Origin: Pseudomonas sp.
GTDB lineage: Bacteria; Pseudomonadota; Gammaproteobacteria; Pseudomonadales; Pseudomonadaceae
Length of the DNA: 5,563 nucleotides
Assembly (NCBI GenBank): GCA_003523465.1
Contig: DQAA01000354.1
Location: 1 to 5,563 of the forward strand
Direction: 5' to 3'
This document shows positions 1 to 5,563 of the stretch, piece by piece. Positions within the stretch are counted from its first letter, which is position 1, and every line of letters begins with the position of its first letter. The notes under the pieces were generated by a model. That model was not told the DNA's origin, did not search any database, and worked only from the letters and a program-made list of their open reading frames with translations. A program made the position numbers and the translations under genes.

Positions 1-12
1 ACGTTCGCTCAT
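1..12 (-). CDS. Probable start of a further minus-strand gene (first four codons only)
   Basis: On the minus strand the window ends with ATG AGC GAA CGT (Met-Ser-Glu-Arg). A GGAG ribosome-binding sequence lies eight bases upstream of that ATG. The start follows the permease stop codon by only 16 bases on the same strand, a spacing typical of co-transcribed genes. Nothing can be said about the product from four codons. If real, it is the second gene of an operon headed by the permease and could be an enzyme acting on the imported substrate. The call rests only on the ATG, the GGAG and the spacing, so chance is possible. Confidence 0.4.
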
Positions 13-28
13 CGCTCGTGCTCCGACG

Positions 29-1651
29 TCAGGACAACTGGGCGCGGGCGCCGCCCGGAGCCGGCATGTGGTGAGGTTCGGCTTCGCTCTCGGCGTCCTC
101 GGCATCCAGTTGCACCAGGTGCGCCGGCACGCCGGTGGCCGCGCCCCAGTAGTAGATGCCCAGGGCGCACAGGGCGACGACGATGGTGTCGAGCGGATGG
201 GTGATGGCGCCTATGCCGCCGAAGGTGCCCAGCCACGAGAGCAGGATGGTCACGGCATAGAAGCCGATCAGCCAGGCCGAGGAGCGCACTTGCTGGGCCA
301 GGCTCAGGTGCATGGTCGGCACGAAGCGACCGCACAGCAGGTAGATGACGAACATCAGGATCTGCAGGCTGAGCAGCCAGGACACGGTCTTCCAGCCGGA
401 CCAGTAGACGATCAGCGCGGCGATGATGAACGACAGCGGGCCGAGCACGTTCATGTAGCGAACGCGGAACGGACGCACCAGTTCCGGGGCATTGCGGCGC
501 AGCGCGGCGACGGTCACCGGGGCCACGGCGTAGCTGAGGATCAGCGCGGCGGAGACCACGTTGATCAGCGCTTCCCAGGACGGGAAAGGCAGGGTCCAGA
601 ACACCGACAGGCCGAAGGTCAGCCACAGCGCCGGACGCGGGATGCCGGACTTCTCGTCGATACGGGTGAAGATGCTGAAGAAGGTCCCGGTACGGGCCCA
701 GCCGTAGACCACGCGCGGCGTGGCGTTCATGTAGATGTTGCCGCAGCCGCTGGGCGAGATCACCGCGTCGGCCACCACCAGCCAGGCTAGCCAGCCGACG
801 CCGAGGGCGATGGCGATATCGCGGTACGGCAGGGCCAGTTCCTTGGTGACGCCGGCCCAGCCGTTGGCGAGCATTTCGGTGGGTACGCCGCCGAGGAAGG
901 CGATCTGCAGCAGGGCGTAGATGGCGGTGGACAGCAGGACCGACAGGATCAGCGCGATGGGTATGGTGCGCTGCGGGTTCTTCACTTCCGAGGCCACCGA
1001 GATGATCGGCGTCAGGCCCAGGTAGGCGAAGATGATGCCGCCGGCCGAGACCGCCATTTCCACCCCGGACAGGCCGAACGGGGCGAAGCCGTGGGAGGTG
1101 AAGTTATCCGGCTTGAAGAAGGTGAACAGCACGCCGATCACCAGCAACGGCACGATGAACTTGAACACGCTGACCAGGTTGTTGGACTTGGCGAAGGTCT
1201 TCACGCTGTTGTAGTTGAGGAGGAAGAACAGGCACAGCAGGCCGAACTGCACCATCCAGCCGAGGATGGTCGGGTCGCTGGAACCGGCCTTGGTCAGCTC
1301 CGGGAACCAGGCCGCGGCGTACTGGCGGGCGGCGACCACTTCGATGGCCACCAGGCTGGAGAACGCGATCAGGGTGATGAAACCCATCAGGTAGCCGAGC
1401 AGCGGGCCGTGGGAGTACACCGGGTAACGCACCACGCCACCGGCCCGGGGCAATGCCGCGCCGAGTTCGCAGTAGACGATGCCCAGCAGCAGCACGGCGA
1501 AACCGCCGAGCAGCCAGGAGAAGATCCCGGCGGGACCGGCGATGGCGGACACATGGCTGGCCGCGAACAGCCAGCCGGAACCGAAGATGGCCCCGAGTCC
1601 GATAAAGGTTAGGTCTATCAATGAAAGTTGTTTCTTGAACTTGCCTGACAT
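29..1651 (-). CDS. APC superfamily amino-acid permease
   Basis: A complete 540-residue inner-membrane transporter, expected to import an amino acid or related amine by proton or cation symport. Seen: a short basic N-terminus (KFKKQ), then about 12 hydrophobic segments. The first carries GLGAIFGSGW (residues 18-27), matching the glycine-rich unwound helix 1 that binds substrate in the APC fold. FAYLG (208-212) matches the unwound helix 6, and E-x-KNPQRTIP (222-231) is the conserved loop after it. Another conserved stretch, around ADAVISPSGCGNIY (294-307), falls near helix 8. The last 30 residues are hydrophilic, acidic, then Pro/His-rich. The ATG start is supported by an AAGAAGG ribosome site seven bases upstream. 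Overall length and motifs recall the Bacillus YveA aspartate symporter branch, but that is from memory, and no residue pattern fixes the substrate. It is divergent from the PAS-AraC gene and probably controlled by it. Family call is firm; substrate is unknown. Confidence 0.93.
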   Translation of the reverse strand: MSGKFKKQLSLIDLTFIGLGAIFGSGWLFAASHVSAIAGPAGIFSWLLGGFAVLLLGIVYCELGAALPRAGGVVRYPVYSHGPLLGYLMGFITLIAFSSLVAIEVVAARQYAAAWFPELTKAGSSDPTILGWMVQFGLLCLFFLLNYNSVKTFAKSNNLVSVFKFIVPLLVIGVLFTFFKPDNFTSHGFAPFGLSGVEMAVSAGGIIFAYLGLTPIISVASEVKNPQRTIPIALILSVLLSTAIYALLQIAFLGGVPTEMLANGWAGVTKELALPYRDIAIALGVGWLAWLVVADAVISPSGCGNIYMNATPRVVYGWARTGTFFSIFTRIDEKSGIPRPALWLTFGLSVFWTLPFPSWEALINVVSAALILSYAVAPVTVAALRRNAPELVRPFRVRYMNVLGPLSFIIAALIVYWSGWKTVSWLLSLQILMFVIYLLCGRFVPTMHLSLAQQVRSSAWLIGFYAVTILLSWLGTFGGIGAITHPLDTIVVALCALGIYYWGAATGVPAHLVQLDAEDAESEAEPHHMPAPGGARAQLS

Positions 1652-1658
1652 GGCGTCG

Positions 1659-1665
1659 CCTTCTT
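1659..1665 (-). promoter_or_regulatory. Ribosome-binding site of the permease
   Basis: Read on the minus strand, AAGAAGG lies seven bases before the ATG at 1651-1649. It fixes the permease start. The leader just upstream (AATAACCCAC) is A-rich, which is discussed as a possible Hfq/Crc target in the findings. Confidence 0.7.
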
Positions 1666-1780
1666 GTGGGTTATTGGATAGGCAGAATGAATGTCACTGT
1701 TACAGCGTTGGCGCTTCGGTCATGGAGGCACACTTCCCCAGCACTTTCGCGCATGCCTGCCGCCGCAACTTTCGAGCGCC

Positions 1781-1833
1781 GGCAATGCCTTGCCCGTAAC
1801 CCGCCACAACGTTTCGACGACTCAGGCAATGCC
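1781..1833. repeat. Two GGCAATGCC boxes spaced 44 bp apart
   Basis: GGCAATGCC occurs at 1781-1789 and again at 1825-1833. Each is itself an interrupted palindrome (GGCA-N-TGCC). Start-to-start distance is exactly 44 bp, about four helical turns and twice the 22-bp period of the other repeat in this region. They lie on the permease side of the gap. They could be regulator boxes, but a nine-base repeat in GC-rich DNA is not strong evidence alone. Confidence 0.35.
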
Positions 1834-1903
1834 AATACAGTGGACTCATCGAGGCGCCATTGCTTGATGCTTTTCTCCAGCGAAAATGACGAAATCGGCA
1901 TAG

Positions 1904-1947
1904 TTAGGAAATTTCGACAAACTTCTTCGGAAATTTCTGAAGCGTTA
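1904..1947. promoter_or_regulatory. Tandem 22-bp direct repeat, candidate AraC-family operator
   Basis: Two adjoining 22-bp units (1904-1925 and 1926-1947) both begin TT-N-GGAAATTTC, so 11 of their first 12 bases agree; the remainders diverge. The GGAAATTTC cores sit at 1907-1915 and 1929-1937. AraC-family proteins carry two helix-turn-helix motifs per subunit and commonly bind direct repeats about 21-22 bp apart on one face of the helix, so the spacing fits the adjacent regulator. The repeat lies 122 bp before the regulator start and about 250 bp from the permease start. Assignment to this regulator is inference. Confidence 0.5.
1925..1942. promoter_or_regulatory. 18-bp near-perfect palindrome around GAAATTTC
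   Basis: The sequence CTTCGGAAATTTCTGAAG is symmetric at 16 of 18 positions; only the base pair of positions 5 and 14 breaks the dyad. It overlaps the second copy of the 22-bp direct repeat. Such symmetry is more usual for a dimeric repressor or activator than for an AraC monomer, so a second regulator could bind here. There is no T-tract, so it is not a typical terminator. Confidence 0.4.
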
Positions 1948-2057
1948 CAGGCCACGACCCATAAGGCGTGGCGCGCGTCTCGACAGGGCGCTGCGGCTGC
2001 GGCAAGCTGGCGTCCGGCTTGAAGCACAAGCGGATTTTTACCAAGCGGTCAGGAACC

Positions 2058-2062
2058 GGAGG
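2058..2062 (+). promoter_or_regulatory. Ribosome-binding site that selects the GTG start of the regulator
   Basis: GGAGG is followed by a seven-base spacer and then GTG at 2070-2072, in frame with the AraC-type reading frame. The in-frame ATG at 2130 has only AGGA two bases away, which is too close. The ATG at 1968 has no ribosome site and would put the untypical stretch before GGAGG into the protein. The GTG is therefore preferred. Confidence 0.75.
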
Positions 2063-2069
2063 CCCATCA

Positions 2070-2849
2070 GTGAACCCCCACGCATTCGCCATCCTGAGTC
2101 AGAGCAATATCCAGCAGCGGCCCAGGACCATGGATGAGTTGTTATCGGGCCTGGCGTTCTTAATGCCACTGTTCGATGCCATTCCCACGGCCACGATCTT
2201 TATCAAGGACTTGCAGGCGCGTTATTTACTGGCCAATGCCGCGCTGGTTCAGCGCTGTGGTTTGAAAAGTTTGAAACCCATATTGGGCAAGACCAGTGCC
2301 GAAGTATTTCCGGCGCAACTCGGTCCTGGTTATACCGATCAGGATCGCCGGGTACTGGAAGAAGGGCGGGTACTGGAAGACCAGCTTGAACTGCACTTGT
2401 ACGGCTCGCGGGAGCCGGGCTGGTGCCTGACCCACAAGCGCCCGTTGTTCAACCGCGCGGGGGACATCATCGGCCTGGCCGGGGTCTCGGTGGACCTGCA
2501 ATCGGCCAGCTCCAGCCACCCGGCGTACGAGCGCCTGGCGGCGGTGGACGAACACATCCGCACCCACTTCCACCGCCCGGTGCTGCTCAGCGAACTGACC
2601 CGGATCGCCGGGGTTTCCGTGGCGCAACTGGAGCGCTACTGCAAGCGGGTGTACCACCTCACGCCGCGGCAGATGATCCACAAGGTGCGCCTGGAACATG
2701 CGCACCGCCTGTTGTTGACCGAAATGCCGATCACCGACGTGGCGCTGCAGTGCGGGTATACCGACCACAGTGCGTTTACCCGGCAGTTCAAGCAGCTCAC
2801 CGGGTTTACCCCGAAGCAGTATCGGCGGGCGATGGGGTTGGGGGATTGA
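2070..2849 (+). CDS. PAS domain-containing AraC-family transcriptional regulator
   Basis: A 259-residue cytoplasmic DNA-binding protein, counted from GTG at 2070. Residues about 30-145 form a PAS-like sensor: it opens with LFDAIPTATIFIKD, continues through RYLLANAA and an ILGKTSAEVF segment, and ends in the strand GDIIGLAGVSVDL. This is the PAS_4-type layout that usually binds a small ligand. Residues about 155-255 are the AraC/XylS DNA-binding domain. Helix-turn-helix one covers LLSELTRIAGVSVAQLERYCKR (172-193). Helix-turn-helix two and the family signature cover ITDVALQCGYTDHSAFTRQFKQLTGFTPKQYRR (221-253). The usual AraC cupin sensor is absent, replaced by PAS. The gene is divergent from the amino-acid permease, its likely target, and may be autoregulated through the repeats at 1904-1947. 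The first 90 codons are less GC-biased than the rest and include three TTA leucine codons. The inducer is unknown. Confidence 0.92.
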   Translation: MNPHAFAILSQSNIQQRPRTMDELLSGLAFLMPLFDAIPTATIFIKDLQARYLLANAALVQRCGLKSLKPILGKTSAEVFPAQLGPGYTDQDRRVLEEGRVLEDQLELHLYGSREPGWCLTHKRPLFNRAGDIIGLAGVSVDLQSASSSHPAYERLAAVDEHIRTHFHRPVLLSELTRIAGVSVAQLERYCKRVYHLTPRQMIHKVRLEHAHRLLLTEMPITDVALQCGYTDHSAFTRQFKQLTGFTPKQYRRAMGLGD

Positions 2850-2909
2850 GGTGTCGCGCTCTCGATCAAGGATTCTGGCGCTGACAGGGATGGTGTCTGG
2901 TCTGGCCTC

Positions 2910-2936
2910 ATCGCTGGCAAGCCAGCTCCCACAGGG
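2910..2936 (-). repeat. REP element, complete copy
   Basis: Read on the minus strand this is CCCTGTGGGAGCTGGCTTGC followed by CAGCGAT. It has the GTGGGAG head and the self-complementary GCTGGC-TT-GCCAGC core typical of Pseudomonas repetitive extragenic palindromes, which are usually mobilised by REP-associated transposases (RAYTs) encoded elsewhere. It lies 60 bp after the regulator stop. Together with the inverted copy at 2951-2972 it forms a REP doublet. Confidence 0.85.
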
Positions 2937-2950
2937 ACCGCATGCGCCGC

Positions 2951-2972
2951 CCCTGTGGGAGCTGGCTTGCCA
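2951..2972 (+). repeat. REP element, inverted second copy
   Basis: These 22 bases are an exact reverse complement of 2915-2936, separated from it by 14 bp (2937-2950). Two REPs in head-to-head arrangement make a REPIN, the usual mobile unit in fluorescens-group pseudomonads. This copy lacks the expected GCGAT tail: the sequence after 2972 instead switches into a third, partial REP of opposite orientation. Confidence 0.82.
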
Positions 2973-2984
2973 ACTCCCACAGGG
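2951..2984 (+). repeat. Strong hairpin formed by second REP and third REP fragment
   Basis: CCCTGTGGGAG (2951-2961) pairs perfectly with CTCCCACAGGG (2974-2984). After one C/A mismatch the stem continues with TGGC/GCCA, giving up to 15 of 16 matched positions around a two-to-four-base tip. No T-run follows, so it is not a classical terminator. In RNA it would be a very stable stem ending 11 bases before the ribosome site of the next gene, and it could slow polymerase, protect the upstream mRNA or insulate the two genes. Confidence 0.7.
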
Positions 2985-2988
2985 ACCG
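2969..2988 (-). repeat. Third, partial REP copy (direct duplicate of 2921-2940)
   Basis: Positions 2969-2988 match 2921-2940 at 19 of 20 bases, in the same orientation and 48 bp further on. After a two-base insertion (TG) the match resumes with CATGC. The copy lacks the outer half of a REP. It looks like a partial duplication or an additional REP cut during rearrangement of the doublet. Confidence 0.65.
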
Positions 2989-2995
2989 TGCATGC

Positions 2996-3000
2996 AAGGA
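2996..3000 (+). promoter_or_regulatory. Ribosome-binding site of the MFS transporter
   Basis: AAGGA stands six bases before ATG at 3007-3009. This selects 3007 over the in-frame ATG at 2992, which has no ribosome site, and over upstream ATGs that would translate the REP elements. Confidence 0.7.
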
Positions 3001-3006
3001 CATTCC

Positions 3007-4434
3007 ATGCCAGACCGCACACCCCTGGACCCCACCACCGCCCGCGGGATTCCGTGGGTGGTGGCCATCGCCTTCTTCATGCAGTCCCTCGACGGCACCA
3101 TCCTCAATACCGCCCTGCCGGCCATGGCCCGGGACCTGGCCGAAGACCCGCTGCGCATGCAGTCGGTGATCATCGCCTACATGCTCACCGTGGCCCTGCT
3201 GATCCCTGCGTCGGGCTGGATAGCCGATCGCTTCGGCACAAAACGCATCTTCTTCGGCGCAATCCTGCTGTTCAGCCTCGGCTCGCTGCTCTGCGCCGCC
3301 GCCAACAGCCTGAGCATGCTGGTGGCAGCGCGAATCATCCAGGGCCTGGGCGGCGCGCTGATGCTGCCGGTGGGGCGCCTGGTAGTGCTGCGCGCCTACC
3401 CGCGCTCGGAGCTGGTGCGGATCATGAGTTTCATCACCATCCCCGGCCTGCTTGGCCCGCTGATCGGCCCGACCATGGGCGGCTGGCTGGTGGAAATCCT
3501 CAGCTGGCACTGGATCTTCCTGCTCAACCTGCCAGTGGGCGCCATTGGCTGCTATGCGGTGTGGAAGTTCATTCCCGACCTGCGTGGCTCGTCGCGCACG
3601 CGCTTCGATGGCGTCGGTTTCATCCTGTTCGGCGCGGCGATGGTGCTGATCACCATTGCCATGGAAGGCCTGGGCGAGCTGCACCTGCCGCACCTGCGGG
3701 TGATGTTGCTGCTGTTCGCCGGCATGGCCTGTCTGGCCGCCTATTGGCTGCGTGCCGGAAGCATCGATGATCCGCTGTTCTCGCCGAAGCTGTTCCGCGT
3801 GCGGACCTTCTCCGTAGGCATTCTCGGCAACCTGTTCGCCCGCCTGGGCAGCGGCGCCCTGCCGTTCCTCGTGCCCCTGCTGTTGCAGGTGGCGCTGGGT
3901 TATTCCCCGGCCGAAGCGGGGATGAGCATGATTCCCCTGGCAGCAGCGGCGATGTTCGCCAAGTCCATCGCCCGGCCGCTGATCGAGCGCTTCGGCTACC
4001 GCACCATCCTGACCGGCAACACCCTGCTGCTGGGGATCATGCTGGCCAGCCTCGGCCTGGTCGACGAGCACACCCCGCATGCCGTGCTGCTGGTGCAACT
4101 GGGCCTGCTCGGGGCGATCAACTCGATGCAGTTCACGGCGATGAACACCGTGACCCTGATCGACCTCGACGACGCCAGCGCCAGCAGTGGCAACAGCCTG
4201 CTGTCGGTGGTCGGGCAGTTGTCCCTGAGCCTCGGCGTGGCCTGCGCCGGTGCCCTGCTCGGCGGGTTTACCGCAGCGGGCAGCGCCGAAGGCGTGGAAA
4301 CCACCCTGGGTGCGTTCCAGCTGACCTTCGTCACCATCGGCCTGATGGCCATGCTGGCGGCGGCGATCTTCCTGCAACTGGGCAAGAACGACGGGCGACG
4401 TACCCCTCGTCAGGAAGCCCCGCTGGAGCCTTAG
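3007..4434 (+). CDS. mdtD: MFS multidrug-efflux-type transporter, MdtD-like
   Basis: A complete 475-residue inner-membrane proton antiporter of the major facilitator superfamily, DHA2/EmrB-like group. Seen: MQSLDGTILNTALPAMA (residues 25-41), the helix-1 motif of this group with its Asp29. Motif A, GWIADRFGTKR, is at 70-80 between helices 2 and 3. RIIQGLGGALMLPVGRL (109-125) is the helix-4 region with the conserved Arg. The antiporter motif C, GLLGPLIGPTMGGW, is at 147-160, followed by SWHWIFLLNLPVG (166-178). The second half keeps LFRVRTFSVG, NSMQFTAMNTVTL and ASSGNSLLS, all close to Escherichia coli MdtD (471 aa) as I remember it. Length also agrees. Unlike E. coli, it is not beside mdtABC-baeSR but stands between a regulator and dbpA. 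Natural substrate is unknown, and drug export is a family inference. It has no evident promoter; the REP hairpins lie immediately upstream. Confidence 0.92.
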   Translation: MPDRTPLDPTTARGIPWVVAIAFFMQSLDGTILNTALPAMARDLAEDPLRMQSVIIAYMLTVALLIPASGWIADRFGTKRIFFGAILLFSLGSLLCAAANSLSMLVAARIIQGLGGALMLPVGRLVVLRAYPRSELVRIMSFITIPGLLGPLIGPTMGGWLVEILSWHWIFLLNLPVGAIGCYAVWKFIPDLRGSSRTRFDGVGFILFGAAMVLITIAMEGLGELHLPHLRVMLLLFAGMACLAAYWLRAGSIDDPLFSPKLFRVRTFSVGILGNLFARLGSGALPFLVPLLLQVALGYSPAEAGMSMIPLAAAAMFAKSIARPLIERFGYRTILTGNTLLLGIMLASLGLVDEHTPHAVLLVQLGLLGAINSMQFTAMNTVTLIDLDDASASSGNSLLSVVGQLSLSLGVACAGALLGGFTAAGSAEGVETTLGAFQLTFVTIGLMAMLAAAIFLQLGKNDGRRTPRQEAPLEP

Positions 4435-4452
4435 GGCGAATGGCCATGAGGC

Positions 4453-4461
4453 TGGTACACT
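4453..4461 (+). promoter_or_regulatory. Extended -10 promoter candidate for dbpA
   Basis: TGGTACACT fits an extended -10 element (TG-N-TAnAnT). Transcription would begin near 4468, giving a leader of about 25 bases before the GTG. A -35 is weak: the best is TTAGGG at 4431-4436 with a long 19-bp spacer overlapping the mdtD stop. An AT-rich ACATTTTGTTTTGC stretch follows. The 57-bp gap and this element suggest dbpA has its own promoter, but readthrough from mdtD remains possible because no terminator is visible. Confidence 0.5.
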
Positions 4462-4491
4462 GCGCGACATTTTGTTTTGCAGGCCCGCCTC

Positions 4492-5563
<1,072 letters not shown>

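Larger units (their letters stand above)
1652..2069. promoter_or_regulatory. Divergent intergenic control region between permease and AraC-type regulator
   Basis: This 418-bp stretch separates two divergent genes, so it should contain both promoters and their operators. It is visibly more AT-rich than the flanking genes, most clearly at 1861-1950. It contains a GGAAATTTC direct repeat with a 22-bp period, an 18-bp near-palindrome, two GGCAATGCC boxes 44 bp apart, and a small CTGTTACAG palindrome at 1697-1705. A further imperfect inverted pair is TCAGGCAATG (1822-1831) with CATTGCTTGA (1858-1867), which has one mismatch. I could not find a convincing sigma-70 -35/-10 pair or a correctly spaced sigma-54 GG-N10-GC promoter for either gene. 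That fits activator-dependent promoters, but absence by eye is weak evidence. Open frames here on both strands have no ribosome site or protein-like composition. Confidence 0.75.

Noticed and set aside
9..1612. Several open frames on both strands overlapping the permease gene
   Set aside because: All are Arg/Gln/His/Gly-rich translations of alternate frames of a clear membrane-transporter gene, without ribosome sites or motifs.
1780..1833. Possible sigma-54 promoters around the GGCAATGCC boxes
   Set aside because: TGGCA-like elements are present, but none has a proper TTGCA at the required GG-N10-GC distance; the plus-strand case is one base short, and a minus-strand match at about 1786-1807 has only GGGCA at -12.
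1666..2027. Two overlapping 118-codon open frames in the divergent gap, one per strand
   Set aside because: Neither has a good ribosome site or recognisable motif, they mirror one another, and they cover the AT-rich operator repeats.
1968..2069. N-terminal extension of the regulator from ATG 1968
   Set aside because: No ribosome site precedes 1968, the extra residues lie outside the PAS domain, and a strong GGAGG selects GTG 2070.
2951..2984. Rho-independent terminator for the regulator gene
   Set aside because: The stem is strong but no T-run follows on either side, and its sequence is fully explained as REP copies.
2770..3006. N-terminal extension of the MFS transporter from ATG 2770
   Set aside because: It would overlap the end of the regulator gene and translate the REP cluster; AAGGA selects ATG 3007, which matches MdtD length.

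Overview
The window looks like ordinary chromosome from a Pseudomonas of the fluorescens/putida type. The evidence is the high GC content, strong G/C third-position bias in three of the four main genes, a REP doublet built on the core GTGGGAGCTGGCTTGCCAGC that is typical of these species, and proteins resembling their gamma-proteobacterial relatives. The species call is inference from recalled family features; no search was run.

Layout, left to right. (1) Minus strand, 29-1651: a complete 12-TM-type APC superfamily amino-acid permease (540 aa). Sixteen bases after its stop, a second minus-strand gene probably begins (ATG at 12-10 behind a GGAG ribosome site) and runs out of the window, so the permease may head a small operon. 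(2) 1652-2069: a 418-bp divergent control region with no convincing gene. It holds a GGAAATTTC direct repeat with an exact 22-bp period, one copy lying inside a near-perfect 18-bp palindrome, and a pair of GGCAATGCC boxes exactly 44 bp apart. (3) Plus strand, 2070-2849: a PAS-AraC regulator of 259 aa. It most likely starts at a GTG with a strong GGAGG site, not at the upstream or downstream ATGs. (4) 2850-3006: a short gap largely filled by a REP doublet (REPIN) plus a third, partial REP, ending just before the next ribosome site. (5) Plus strand, 3007-4434: an MFS drug-efflux-type transporter of 475 aa, strongly MdtD-like. (6) 4435-4491: a short gap with an extended -10 promoter candidate. 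(7) Plus strand, 4492 to the window end: dbpA, a DEAD-box RNA helicase acting on 23S rRNA. It starts at GTG and is cut after 357 codons, before its C-terminal RNA-binding domain.

How they fit together. The PAS-AraC protein is divergent from the permease and probably controls it, sensing a small molecule through its PAS domain; the phased repeats between them are the natural candidate operator. The substrate cannot be read from the sequence. The MFS gene has no obvious promoter of its own and may depend on readthrough from the regulator across the REP hairpins. dbpA is an unrelated housekeeping gene for ribosome assembly. I found no CRISPR array, insertion sequence, tRNA, phage gene or defence system. 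The most useful observations are the regulatory repeats and the REPIN abutting the MFS start, not a new system.
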